Under the pieces are notes generated by a model. That model did no database searches, was not told where the DNA came from, and saw only the letters and a program-made list of their open reading frames with translations. Below are positions 39,601 to 50,500 of a stretch of 64,000 nt of DNA, one piece after another. Each line of letters starts with the position of its first letter. Position 1 is the first letter of the stretch. The DNA is from Formicarius rufipectus. Taxonomy: Eukaryota > Chordata > Aves > Passeriformes > Formicariidae. Location: assembly GCA_013399695.1 (NCBI GenBank), contig VXAU01001245.1:280930-344929 (forward strand), read 5' to 3'. The position numbers were made by a program, and so were the translations under genes.

Positions 39601-39727
39601 AGACAGCACCATACTGTTCAAAAAGTTCTCTTAGATCCTTCTCACACCAGCTCCGCGGGACTTGACCCACAAACATCTTGATAGCATCTAGATCAGGTTG
39701 GTCTGGGTGATCCAGTGTGCCATTCAT
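24482..39727 (-). CDS. CELF1: CELF1 (CUGBP Elav-like family member 1), short-start isoform, twelve coding exons
   Basis: CELF1 binds GU-rich RNA, regulates alternative splicing in the nucleus and promotes deadenylation and decay of GU-rich-element mRNAs in the cytoplasm. Exons: 39727-39550, 39140-39058, 38664-38616, 35491-35357, 35177-35098, 34725-34564, 33242-33173, 30780-30652, 26973-26863, 26680-26495, 25641-25498, 24609-24482. They total 1455 nt, 484 codons plus stop, with every phase closing. RRM1 (about residues 16-99) has RNP2 MFVGQV and RNP1 KGCCFVTF; RRM2 (about 108-188) has LFIGMI and RGCAFVTF; RRM3 (about 400-480) has LFIYHL and KCFGFVSY. The linker is Ala/Ser/Gln/Leu-rich and divergent, and the C-terminus is RSKNDSKPY. 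Start chosen at [10 protein letters not shown]; a longer N-terminus comes from an exon at 41739-41809, and an alternative acceptor adds LYLQ. Large introns lie at 26974-30651, 30781-33172 and 35492-38615. Confidence 0.97.
24610..25497 (-). other. CELF1: CELF1 last intron
   Basis: 888-nt intron. It carries the CR1 fragment at 25165-25415 and otherwise shows nothing recognisable. Confidence 0.85.
25165..25415 (-). mobile_element. CR1 LINE 3' fragment
   Basis: Starts with TCACAGAATGACAGAATATC, the reversed CR1 3' end, followed by the typical region with GGAAAGGATCCACACAGATC and a body resembling reversed CR1 reverse-transcriptase C-terminal coding sequence (GGGTGAACCCCTCTGGGTGA). It lies in the last CELF1 intron, same strand as the gene, ending 83 nt from the preceding exon's donor. 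Confidence 0.8.
25498..25641 (-). CDS. CELF1: CELF1 coding exon (residues 395-443), RRM3 first part
   Basis: Acceptor TTTGAAG, donor GTACGT. It encodes [20 protein letters not shown] to NLSKCF, with RNP2 of RRM3; sequence identical in style to other vertebrates. Confidence 0.96.
26495..26680 (-). CDS. CELF1: CELF1 coding exon (residues 333-395)
   Basis: Acceptor TACACAG, donor GTAGGC. It encodes [20 protein letters not shown] to GSQKE, the region immediately before RRM3. Confidence 0.96.
26863..26973 (-). CDS. CELF1: CELF1 coding exon (residues 296-333), Ser-rich linker
   Basis: Acceptor TAGCAG (a tandem NAGNAG), donor GTAAGT. It encodes [20 protein letters not shown] to NVSSLA. Confidence 0.95.
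26974..30651 (-). other. CELF1: CELF1 intron, 3.7 kb
   Basis: Contains a CR1 fragment at 28838-29260 and an 84-codon open segment at 27923-28177 that I could not identify (see findings). The rest is AT-rich and unremarkable. Confidence 0.8.
28838..29260 (-). mobile_element. CR1 LINE fragment, older copy
   Basis: Begins AAAGAATCATACAATAGTAG, resembling the CR1 3' terminal octamer repeat, then TTGAAAAGGACCTCTGTGGA and TCATCCAGTCTAACAGTCTG. Further in, TGTCCATTGCCCCTGTCCTT and ACTTCTGAGAAGAGTTGCTC match the reversed C-terminal ORF2 region of CR1. It is divergent and frame-broken. Confidence 0.75.
30652..30780 (-). CDS. CELF1: CELF1 coding exon (residues 253-296), Ala/Ser-rich linker
   Basis: Acceptor TTGCAG, donor GTAAGA. 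It encodes [20 protein letters not shown] to LSVLTSS, the low-complexity region between RRM2 and RRM3. Confidence 0.95.
30781..33172 (-). other. CELF1: CELF1 intron, 2.4 kb
   Basis: AT-rich intron; no repeat or coding segment recognised. Confidence 0.8.
33173..33242 (-). CDS. CELF1: CELF1 coding exon (residues 230-253) with alternative 5' edge
   Basis: Acceptor TTTGCAG and donor GTAAGT. It encodes [20 protein letters not shown] and PMG. Human has TASSGN where this has TAAASSGN. A second acceptor (TAG at 33257-33255) lies 12 nt upstream; using it extends the exon to 33254 and adds the in-frame residues LYLQ known from human isoforms. Confidence 0.94.
33243..34563 (-). other. CELF1: CELF1 intron, 1.3 kb
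   Basis: Contains short imperfect direct repeats at about 33310-33490 (units around CACACCACAGCCAGAGCGCC and variants). Its right-most 12 nt, next to the downstream exon at 33242, can be exonic in the LYLQ isoform. Confidence 0.75.
34564..34725 (-). CDS. CELF1: CELF1 coding exon (residues 176-229)
   Basis: Acceptor TTTGCAG, donor GTGAGT. Fifty-four codons, phase 0: [20 protein letters not shown] to LGPQYLA, the end of RRM2 and the Gln-rich start of the linker. Confidence 0.96.
35098..35177 (-). CDS. CELF1: CELF1 coding exon (residues 149-175), RRM2 second part
   Basis: Acceptor CCCCAG, donor GTAAAA. It encodes [20 protein letters not shown] and HQAQTME with RNP1 of RRM2. Confidence 0.96.
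35357..35491 (-). CDS. CELF1: CELF1 coding exon (residues 104-149), RRM2 first part
   Basis: Acceptor TTCTTAG, donor GTAAGC. It encodes [20 protein letters not shown] to GPDGLSR and carries RNP2 of RRM2. Confidence 0.96.
37148..37198. repeat. TA and ATGT short tandem repeats
   Basis: Alternating TA run at about 37150-37162, then (ATGT)n at about 37180-37196. A simple-sequence tract. Confidence 0.75.
37421..38330 (-). mobile_element. CR1 LINE copy with ORF2 C-terminal region
   Basis: The minus-strand translation gives [20 protein letters not shown] (near 37730-37810) and [20 protein letters not shown] (near 38050-38120), both hallmark CR1 ORF2 sequences. The element's 3' end, at the left, begins TCACAAAATCATAGGACAGT. 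It is 5'-truncated with frameshifts and stops, so inactive. It lies in a CELF1 intron in the same orientation as the gene. Confidence 0.92.
38616..38664 (-). CDS. CELF1: CELF1 coding exon (residues 88-104), RRM1-RRM2 linker
   Basis: 49-nt exon encoding [16 protein letters not shown] plus one base; acceptor TTTTAG, donor GTAAGC. Confidence 0.95.
39058..39140 (-). CDS. CELF1: CELF1 coding exon (residues 60-87), end of RRM1
   Basis: Acceptor ATTGCAG, donor GTAAGA. It encodes [20 protein letters not shown] and HNMKILPG, containing RNP1 of RRM1. Confidence 0.96.
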
Positions 39728-39737
39728 TTTCTTTGAG
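39550..39737 (-). CDS. CELF1: CELF1 exon with the MNGTLD start (residues 1-60)
   Basis: Acceptor TTCATAG ends at 39738. The exon begins CTCAAAGAAA and then ATG at 39727; coding runs through [20 protein letters not shown] to NPPQSK plus one base, with donor GTGAGA. Residues SWCEKD replace human TWSEKD. When joined to the 41739-41809 exon the ten bases before the ATG read V-S-K-K in frame. It carries most of RRM1. Confidence 0.96.
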
Positions 39738-41738
39738 CTATGAAAAACGAGAAGAAATTTCTGGTTTATATCTTTCATGGATTCTAGACAAAAGCACGCT
39801 TACAGCAAGATAAGAAAATATGCCTATGCATATATAAATATATAAGATTGAAATATACACATAGAGACTCCAGCACATTCCCAGTACTGCACACAGGAGA
39901 ATATTCACATTCACTGGCAATCTGTGTGCTTGGAAATCAAACACACTCTACACAACTGTTTAAAACTTTGTTCCTATAACATAGTCAACATCTGGGATTC
40001 AGGATACAAATCTGCTGAGATAACAGAAAACTATCACTAGTTCAACCATGTAAAATTTTATAGAAAGAAACCAGAACAGAAAGGAACCTAAACTCGTTAG
40101 CCTACTCATAAACTACTGAAGTATCATCAGTAACTACTGAAAATGAGACGATAACGTTTTTAAAATAGTTTTATATGTTATTAACTGTAACTGTTACCCA
40201 AGGTGAAGATCCACCTTAAAAGAGAGAAACAGATACAACTGACTAGATGAAAAGTTTCTTTAAAGGTTTACAAGGTAATACCCCTTTGTGAAACTAGGGA
40301 TCTTTCAACAATAATTGTCAAAAAAACAGGCTTAGATTGTACATGACCAGGCTGGGATTGGACAACCCAGCTAGTCACAAACAGAGTCAGGCTGAGTAAT
40401 GGCAGGATATTAACAATGAAAAAAAAATCACTTCTAAGACTACAACCATACAGAAGTTTTCAGTATGGGAATCTTCATTCGGTTTCAAGGCATTATATCT
40501 AGCCATACAAACAGTTTACAATCTAGTAATAAAAGCTGTGTTACACTCTGGCCAGCTAGCTGACAGTCATACACTGCTCTCTATATTGACTCCTCATTAT
40601 TTGTTAAATGCAATATGAGGTCCTGTTATCTATCAGTAGCCAGAGTCTGGTATACCAGAGGACTGACCCATCTCTGTGGAAGTTTGACTGTAATGACACC
40701 CTACTGTAATTATAGTGATTAGTAAGCTAAAATGGCTGACCAATCCCTGCATAATCTAGAAAGGACATAGGGAGTGGAACAGTAACTATACAGTGACTCC
40801 CCACACTCTTTGTTGAAGAATATAGGTGGTCTTCTTCCAGAGCAGTCAGCTCACTTCATCTCTGCTTTTTCCCTTTGAAGATAGTTTGAATGGCTTAATA
40901 ACTGCACATGACAGTAAACAGTATTCCTCTCACTGTTAATCTGGAATCATATTCCCACTGAATAAAATTTAAAAAAAAAAATTCAAGCCAGGTAATGTTT
41001 ACTTAATTTTTCCCCCTCAGTATGTTGCAATTCAGAGCCTAAGAGAAAACTGATGCCAGGGAAAGCTCATAATTTTATAGCTGTACGAACAGACCTCAGA
41101 AACAACAAAGCCTCTTACTAGAAAGGAAGGGTATCATCATAAATCCTTTCACTCTTCTCTACCTTTCTGCTCAGAAAGGGTCAGCACCCCTTCAAAAAGC
41201 CAAAGCAAACAGTACCTTTTACAAAGACACAAACTACCTCTTTTCATTTCAATTGAAAACAACTGGAAATCATGTACCCTTTTCCAACAATAAATTTCAG
41301 CCCTGCCTTCTATGTCATGAATAGCTTCAAGAGCACAGAATGGCTCCTGTTAACTGGGCAACTCTTAATATGAGCTCAACAGTATTCAAGGATTATTTCA
41401 TTCCCAGGGAAGAACAGAAACTTCTCTCCAACAACTGATTTAAATAATACATTTTATAATATCAACACCTGTAGCATACTATACATTATACCACCAAACA
41501 GCTTTATTCGTCTTTAGCCTTTATCCCTATAATTATCAGACCATTTCCACCCTCAGAAACCAACATCAATTGTCCATGACCACTAGGGTTTCTTCAAGTA
41601 AACAAACTGCAGGCTCTCCTATCTCTCCTTCCCATTCCCCCAGTCCCAACAGGAGTTCATTGGACAGCAAAGGCTTTAGAGACAGCCATTCCAACTATCA
41701 TTCTAGTTATAACTTAGGCAGGAAGACAAAATACTTAC
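39738..41738 (-). other. CELF1: CELF1 intron between alternative start exons
   Basis: 2.0-kb intron separating the MAAFKL exon from the MNGTLD exon. No repeat or coding segment recognised. Confidence 0.8.
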
Positions 41739-41809
41739 ACAGGGCTTGCATTCAAGGAGCAATGATCCACCATCATCTCTGGGAGGAAATCCAACTTGAA
41801 AGCAGCCAT
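41739..41809 (-). CDS. CELF1: CELF1 alternative 5' coding exon (long N-terminus)
   Basis: Encodes MAAFKLDFLPEMMVDHCSLN and ASP plus two bases, followed by donor GTAAGT at 41738. The two bases join the C that opens the next exon at 39737 to give ASPVSKK before MNGTLD, the known long N-terminus of vertebrate CELF1. This isoform would be 511 residues, or 515 with LYLQ. The ATG has G at -3 and +4. Whether it is a first exon or has a splice acceptor upstream (a CATAG at about 41820 is possible) cannot be decided here. Confidence 0.9.
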
Positions 41810-44800
41810 CACCTCAGTCTATGACAAACTACTAACACTAAATCTGTGTATTGCCTAACTTCCAAACAACACCACTTCCAAAAGTCCTGCAGGTCTTAAC
41901 ACTCAGCCACACAAAAAAACACTCAAACCACAGAAACAGAAGCTCAGGGAGACCAGCAATAGACACCACAGAAACAGGCTGGACTGGGAAAGGGACATGG
42001 AATCCCAGATTAAAAAGGGGATGTGACCATGTGAAGGGAGGCTCAGCTTAACACACAATGAAAATGCTGATGCACTAGGCTTGTTTTGTGCAATTTTCCC
42101 TGGCGAAGCAGTACTGAGTGCACTGTCAGATAAACAGAGTGTCAGATTCATGAAGATAGCAATGGCTAACAGAGCAGAAAGAATACAAACTCTAGTCTTT
42201 CCATTCCCAGCTAACTCCTTGTCTCCCAAAATGGTAGTCCAGGGCCTTGAGGTTCAGACAGACACTTCCCGTATCAGCAATATTAAGCTGTCAAGTCAAG
42301 AGGCTCCTTCACCACAACCATTTTCAATAGCTGATCTTACTCTCTGCACCTCGTGCTCTATTGACACTCTTACAATCTTTGGCAAAAAGTGCCAACTAAA
42401 ATGTTTCTTTAAACTTGCCCAAAAAATCAAAGCTAGTAAGATACGATGACTCAAAAATTCCTTACCAACCACAGAACATCAACACAGACTTCCTTTATAA
42501 GAGTAAAACATACATTGTTCTGTAAACAATACTTGATCTAGCTGTAAATTCAGAGATATACAGAGCCTAGAGATGATAAAATAAGGGGAAAAACCACAGT
42601 GAATTGCTGAAAACTGCTTCATAATCTTTGAAAACACTCATAACAACACCTCAGCTGCTTGATCATTAAAACAGGAATAACATGTTGGTCAAGGAACTGT
42701 GAGGTATATTTATATATGCAATACAGACTTCTTGTTAAGTGTCCAATACCCAAACTAATGGGGAGAGAATACGGCTTAAAAGGGATGCACTGTGAGACGT
42801 AGAAATATTTGATTGTGGAGAGCAAGTGCTGCAGAGGCACTTGGGTGTGTCTGAGCCCTCCAGGAGGAATGATTAGTTACAGTCCAACATGCATCCAGTT
42901 AAGCCTTATACATGGTCAATATAAGCACAAAATAAACCCTTAGAGCATCACAGACTGGATGCTGGAGCAGCTGTGATCATGTCTTTCTTGTCTGTTAATG
43001 ACTGCAACATGTATCTGCGGTCATTTTGACTTGTCAGTGAAAATATATAGCTTTATTTATGTTTGCACAGTTTCAGTATGTCAATTATTTTTTCATAAAA
43101 AACAATTACAACCTCTGAAAAAGAAGAGCATTGCTGATCTTTGGCCTACAATGAGGTTAATTAAAAGGTTAATAAAACGGGTTAGCTGTTATAATACAAA
43201 GAGGCACGCATGTTACTGTAAAATAAGAGGACATGAATTTCTCACACATCAGATATTCAACAGTAACTACTTTCATTCATGCTCTTACTATGTGGTAAGT
43301 GCAAGAAAGCTTATTCTTTAATGAAGAAGCTGTAAGCTACCTCCTAGGTACTATTTTTAAGAGCACGCAAATAGGCACTAGGGAGCACAGGTCAATTTTT
43401 TTAGCTTTCAGTAAATTAAATTGTTCAATCTACCTTTAGACACACACTACAGGCTTTCCACCTGAAAAATGCTAAGTTGCATAAAACACATCATATTCAA
43501 ATGCTATATGGAGTCCAGAGCCCGCTTCAGGCATTCTTCTGAAATGCGCCTGAAGAGAAACACACTTCATGTGTATATGATTAAAAGAACAGATGATAGA
43601 GTGGGGTTCTTGCTACAGATCACATAAACCTATAGTCTAAGACTGTAACTTCTGGCACTACCCATGAAGACCAAAAGTCATTCCTTCTGGTCTTTCAGTC
43701 ATCTTTAGTCTTTTTCAGCAATCAGTAAAGTGCCCCAGCAGCCATGTTCACAGTAGGTTTGATGAAAGATAATGCCAGCAACTCTAGACAATGGGTTTAA
43801 AAAAAGTTACTGTGATTGATTAGTTTACTGAAGAAAATAACTATATCATTATGATTTGAACATGTGCCCACCCTTTCCCACATCTCTCTGCTCCTCAAAG
43901 TTCCATCTGCTAGTTCCAGTAAGATAAAACTGCAAAGTAACAGGCACAATTCGGCGGAAAGGAAGAATCAGTATCAGAATGGTGATTAAACATCTGAAGG
44001 TATGTTAGCCAAGACTCAGTGCCTCAAGGTGCCATACTTCTGAAGCAATGATGGCAACTTCAATGACAAAACACTGGCGTACAAACAGGTTTGGTTTAAC
44101 GTTTAGTTGAAGGCTTCAAACTAGTGAAATTAAAAGACTTATAGCCTTGTGAAGATATCAGAAAAGAGTGGAAATTTCGAGATGGTATTTCACTCCTGCA
44201 CAGAAATAAGAACTACATCAGGATGCAGTGTTTCTCTAAAATTAATGAAAACCCGAAAGTAATCCCAATCATTGCTCACAAAGAAAGAAAACTAAGAGCT
44301 AAACACACATTTTTTGCTCAGATGTCAAATTCTTACCAGCTCCTAGATCCATTCTTTGCCTGTTCCTATTCAAAGGATAATGGAAACAAAGTCTGAAATT
44401 CCAAGCTCCATGGACTGTAGCTACACATTTAAACGTGGTGCTCATCTGACAATACAAACATTAAAAAACTTCTGCATTCTACATTTAGATCTCTTTTTTA
44501 CACTTCTGAAGCCTTAGATGATGCTACAGAATGTATCACTGTGCATATATGGGCTCCTCAGAGATTGCAATGTACAACTGCTAAAAGCTTTTGCTTTTAA
44601 GTTTACAGAATTACATTAAACCCTGGGGCACAAAAACAAAACTCCACCACAAACCAAAAACCCTTTACCATATTTTCTTTCCTAAGAAAGCCTAGATCTA
44701 ATGTACAATTAATTCTGAAAGCTGAAGATAATACCATCTTTTATTTTATGCAGTCTGAACCTCAAACAACATACACAAACCTGAAGCTCAGGGACTACTG

Positions 44801-47258
44801 GGATGGTGAGAGCAAACTATGGGAAAGGATGCAGGCTATGGGGAAATCAGACATACCGAAGCTTTAAAGGAGACATGTCCTAGAATAAACTTCCCCTTGT
44901 ATTATCTGTGCATATCCAGATTCCTACAGTGCTGCTGAATTGCAGTTCTGTTTTTAAACAGATAACCCCTAGGTTACAAGCATCAAAATACAGTAACTAC
45001 TTGTCAATATTTTGTTGTTTCAGTGTTGATCATGTAAGCATGTGCTCAGACTGTTTTCTGCCTGCACTGAAATCCAAACTGTCTCCCCATGCCTCACTGG
45101 GTACAAAAAGCCCCTTACCTAGCTGCCAAAACTGCAGTTTCTTCCTCTGCCAATCTCTTTGACCATTATGCACCATGGGTACACAAACCTGACACAATCA
45201 GAATGTTGAATTTACCATCAAAATACATGATGTTTTTGGGCTGCCCACAATTCAAATTAAATTAACTGAAAAACATTTTTATTTATATGAACTTTTGTAA
45301 AAGTTCCCAGTTGAAGAAAAGGGGTTGGACAGAAAGACAAATGCCTTTATCTTGGAAATAGTGCAGTTTCACAGTGCTCTCTCATGCATGTATCTGAAAG
45401 CAGATAAATGACATGTAGATCTACATAATTTTTACAAATTAGGTAAGTAAATTTAATTCTAAAATTAGATTTTACTCTAAGCTTCTTTTTTCCCCTCCCC
45501 TTCCTCAAAATAATTTATGGGAGGAAATTTTTTTAGGTAAATCAATACATTCTTGACCTACTTCTCTGTCTTGTGAATGAAGTTCTGTAGCTTCTACTTC
45601 AATTAATTCTGTGAAAGCTCAAAGGGAATGAATTATGAACTTTTGCCTGACTGAAGAATCCGCAGGACTCCCAGCTCTCTTCCAGCAGATCTAACAGCAA
45701 GTCACCTATCCCACTGGTTTACAGGATGATGTTTCCTCTGCCTAAGTACTCTTAGGGAAAATAAAACAGCAAATAAAAATACCTTTTTTTTTAATAGTAA
45801 AGACAAATGATAATAGCAAGTTACATAAAACTCATTTTCTAAAATTAGGGAATTTTTTTCTAGAAAAAGGAGATAAATCTTTGCACTGAAGTGAACAAAT
45901 TTACTATTCTAATTAATTCTAAACAGTGGAGTTCGTAAAAAGATAGACAAGAAACACATAGAGGTATATTTTTAAAAAAACTGTTTATGGGCTTCCCCCA
46001 ATACCTATGCTTCTTTTAGAAGCTCTACTTCTATTCTTCCTGCATTACAACATTCACTTCAAACAGAATCCACTGCCCCACAATTCACAAAGAAGTTGCA
46101 GTTTCCTATGTTCATATGTATAAAGCAGACTGGCCAAAGACATTTGGAAACTTAAGAGGGAACACCTTTAACTAAATCCACAGATAAATATTTTGTGATG
46201 GTGACTTCTGTCATGCTGTCAACGCTTGACAAGGTTTGAACACAACTGGATGCTTGCAGGGATATATTTTTCCACTTCTATTTACTGCACATATATAGAA
46301 ATTTCAACTGCATTTTTAAAATGGGTAATCTATGGACCATCTGACTGAAAATACTGCGCATGAGAACCACTACCTTCTAGTCAACATTACGAAAGAACAA
46401 CTAAGTAACCTCATCTTTAAACACAGATTAATCAACAATTATTAAGATTTTAAAGCTATTTCCCTAAAGCCTGTAGTACTAGGCACTAACAGAAGGAAAA
46501 AACCAAAACAGACTATGTCCAGTGTGGCAGGTCTCAAGGTCCTTAGTCATAACTTTTTAAACTTTCTAAATCAACACACCCAGTCAAAATCTTCATGTAA
46601 AAATAGATATGTAAGACACTGTTTGGATTAAACACACAAAAGTTACTGCTTCTCTGTGGCCACAGAGATCACAACTATGCTGACCACAATGCTATACCTG
46701 AAAGACCTATTGCTTGAAAATGATGTTTCAGAGAGAAATCAAAGTATTGAAAGCTGTGGTAGAACAGAATGGGGTGTTCCAAATTCTGTAGCAGCCTGAT
46801 GCAAAAACCCAAGCACTTTCCTTAGCTCATCAATTACCAGATGGTCACACAGACAAACCTGGAGGCAGTGATACTTTCCTGGGACACAGAGAATACCGTT
46901 TGCTATACAACAAACCCATGCACTAGAGACAACCCTTAACACAACTATGCTAATGCATACCAAAAGCAGAACTACAAAGCTGTTTCTCTGTATATGTCTT
47001 ACCTTCTTACAATAAAGCCAGTAAGTCTCAAGATAATTCAGTGACTTCTCCCTGCTTAGCTGTGCACACCATAGCCAAAAGCCAAACTAGCTCAGAGCTT
47101 CTGGAACAGCAGTGGGAAGAGCAGGAGTTCAATATTCTGTTTTAACCTTCTCTTCACTGAATGATAAGGAACTTAATGCCTTGATACATTTAATGGTCTG
47201 ACAAATTTATTTGAATACTAACAGAAGAAGCAACATTTTCAAGAAGGAATAATAAAAT
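41810..47258. other. Upstream CELF1 region, no exon seen
   Basis: AT-rich, no GC island and no recognised coding sequence. Probably part of a large 5' intron of CELF1, because no promoter-like GC island occurs between here and the right edge. Confidence 0.5.
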
Positions 47259-47582
47259 TATGGAATCATAAAATGGCTTGGGTTGGAAGGTACTTTAAAG
47301 ATCATCTAGTTCCAATGCCCTCTGCCACGGGCAGGGACACCTTTCACTGGACCAGGTTGCTCAGAGCCCCTGAACACTTCCAGAGATGGGGTATCCACAA
47401 CTCCTCTGGGAAATCTGTTCCAGTGTCACTACCTTCACAGTAAAGAATTTCTCCCTAACACCTAATCTAAACCTACTCTCTTTCAGTTTGAAGCCATTCC
47501 CCCTTGTACTGTCACTACATGCTCTTGGAAATAGTCTCTCCACCTTTCTTGCAGTCTCCCTTCTGCTACTGGAGTATTGGTG
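47259..47582 (-). mobile_element. CR1 LINE 3' fragment
   Basis: Starts TGGAATCATAAAATGGCTTG then GGTTGGAAGGTACTTTAAAG and ATCATCTAGTTCCAATGCCC, the reversed CR1 3' end. The minus-strand translation near 47440-47530 reads TRGNGFKLKESRFRLGVREK, the conserved C-terminal CR1 ORF2 peptide. Confidence 0.92.
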
Positions 47583-50500
47583 GTACTGGTATCACCACGA
47601 CACTAAACAGTTCTGCTTTGACTGCTGTAAATTTATTATTTGTCGGCACAGTCTAGGTGCACCTCTTGCTTTTAGTTCAAACAACAAGCAATGAAGTGAA
47701 TGCATATATCAACTGTAAAAGGTTGTGTGTGGCTATTACCTTCTTAGGCAGTTTGTAGCTTCAAACCACTTTTCAAATAACAGCTAAGAAAGCAAAATTT
47801 TAATGACTTATACAAAATTATTCCCCCACCAAGGAGGAAAGTAGATGGTACTTCCCACACAAGGCAGTAGACTCTTGAAACATCTTGGCATGATAGGGTA
47901 GATGCAATAAACTCACAAGTGCAAGAAAAAATTGGACAAGTACTTACAAGAGACCCATCAGAGGCTACCAGACAAACCACAACAGGTTAGGTTCTCCTGA
48001 GCTAAAACCAGAGAGGCTGAGAGACCACTGAATCAGTCTTCTGATAAAAACAAACACTACAGGTTATTAGCCTCTGCAAACAGTGAAGACAGGTCTGGAA
48101 CATGCCAAACTATGCCTTTGCATTCGTCTTGGGACAAAATAAAAAACACTATGTAAAAAAAAGGAGCTGTCCTGTTAAAGCTACTCAGAACTGAACTATA
48201 CATATTAGGTAAATGTTAATTAGAAGGGCTCCACTATTATTTGCACTATATTTAATTGCTTTAGTAAGTAACACAAAATTGTCCCAGCACTGCTGCCCAG
48301 CCCGACCCCCTCCCCACAACTAACTACACAAGAAACAAAACCCACACCTCTGGACTTCAGAAAATGAGGCAGCACAGACAGCCACCATTATATACACTTT
48401 TCCTCCTTTTTAAAATGCTTTGCAGTTGCTTTCAGTATGCCACCACATAACTGATGAACAAATACAATCTGTGATATGCTCAATATCTGGCTCACTCCTA
48501 AGGACAACTTAAACAAAATGGCAGACAGCAGCTCTGCAATATGGGAGCTTATCTACCAGGAAATACATTACAACATCTGTTCAAATCCAAGAAACTAAAC
48601 CAAAACCAAAACAATCACCAAACCACAACTAAGTCCTGCTCTGTCAGTAACTGCTACTAATAGCTCATCTAATGAGAACACAGAAGCCTAATTATCAGTC
48701 TTAAAACCCTCTTACAGTATATGAATGAAATTCACTGTCTTAAGGCAGTGGCCTATCAATTTGTTCCATTTTCCTCTCATCTCCTCCTGATATATTGTCT
48801 CTTCACCAGTCTGCTGGAGAGAGGATGCAGGAGTGTGCTGATAATATCCTGATAGGGCTTTTGAATTCTGCGATCTGAGCAACTCACAGCTCTGCAGACA
48901 ATGATCTGCTTCTCTAGTGGAGAGCAGCTGCAGGATGCTACCCTGAGCTGTACTTTCTTAGTGCACAGTTGTCAGCTACCACAGCAGCATGAGGTTGTTA
49001 ACCCAGTGCTTGACCTGCTCCAGCTGTGTGTGCTACTTCAGTGACAATCCTACAAAGGCTTTCAACAGGCATTAACAAAGAGAGAAAAAAAAATTGGACT
49101 GGCCATGAGACCACCTCCTGACAGTGACCTAACACACCCCATCTCCAACCATAAAGTTTCTCATTACCTTTTTGTCAAGAAGGAACATGCAAGCTGATAG
49201 TCTTCAAAGCATTATTTTGAGGTGTAACACAACCATTATTTCCAGCATCTGATTCTATTTCATTAGGTTTCTTTACCCAAAGGCAGAACCTCCAAAGAAC
49301 TTTAAATACCTCAGTCTGCAATAGTGCTATTCGCATAGTGAAGACAACTTCAGTTAGCATTTATGGACTTTTTCCAAAGACAACCACTTTCTGCCCACTC
49401 TCAAGGTGAGTATTGTCCAGCAATAGGATAGTAGTCTACTAGCACAGTGAAATCAATAAGAAAAATATCCATATAAGTAGAAATCTTTGAATTAAGTTTC
49501 CAAGAAACCACATCATCTCTTTGGTGTTTGCTTATTACCTTCTTATACCTGTTCCTCAAACACTTCCATTAATCTTCATAGAAATATACAAAGAGGTACC
49601 TGCATTGTTTTCTTTCCCATATACAGAGATATTTTCTTTTTTTTTTCCTAGCTTTGATTTTGTAATTAAAGTTCATAATTATGACCTTCAGAACAGTGAT
49701 CTGAAATTTATACTAAATTTCTGCTTTTCCCAGATAATTTTTTGTTTCTTTATCTTGCATATTTCCTTGCTTTTCTCAGACTAAGGAAACAGAAAGTGAG
49801 AACTTAAAATTAAAACATGGGACACAGTAAGATTTACTGTGATGCAAAGAAAACAACAAAGGTTGGGCTGAGAAGATGCTGTATGAAAGTTACTAGACAT
49901 GAAGCAAAGAAGCAGACAAACAAACTGCCAAAAGACTGAATCGTGAGTATGGAGGGCAACCTCTTAGAGCATCAGTACATGTAGGCAACAGATAACAAGG
50001 CTTAATGCATGTTCCCTAGAATAATTAATTTTGGTAAATCATATCACATGTTTAACCCTCAAGACATTTTACAATTAATAACTGATATTAGGAAGAAGCA
50101 TTGATGTATCCATGGCAATTGCTTTTAAAGCAGAATTGTATACGTTTCTTCCTCACATTCTATTACATAAACAACAACAATAATTAAAAAAAAAATAAAT
50201 AACTTTACCTGTAGGTTGTGGTTTGCTTTTGTTTTTTGTAAAGAGATGTGAAATGTCTAATTTCAGGTACTGCTTAAGCCCCACAGGAAGGTATGCAAAC
50301 GAAAATTTCAGTCGAAAACTGTGGGATTTTTTAAACATGTTCCAACACTCCACTAGACATAATTTGAGAAGCATTTTGAACTTTTATAATCACAGTGCTA
50401 GAACATAACAATGTTTGTTACTTTGCAAGAGACAAACAATGGAAACCTTAAGTACCTGACAGATCTGAAATACATGTATTCACTTTGTCACTGTAGAGAG

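Noticed and set aside
41570..42449. Plus-strand open frames (84, 66 and 122 codons)
   Set aside because: The first is antisense to the CELF1 MAAFKL exon; the others show no motif, no codon bias and no splice context.
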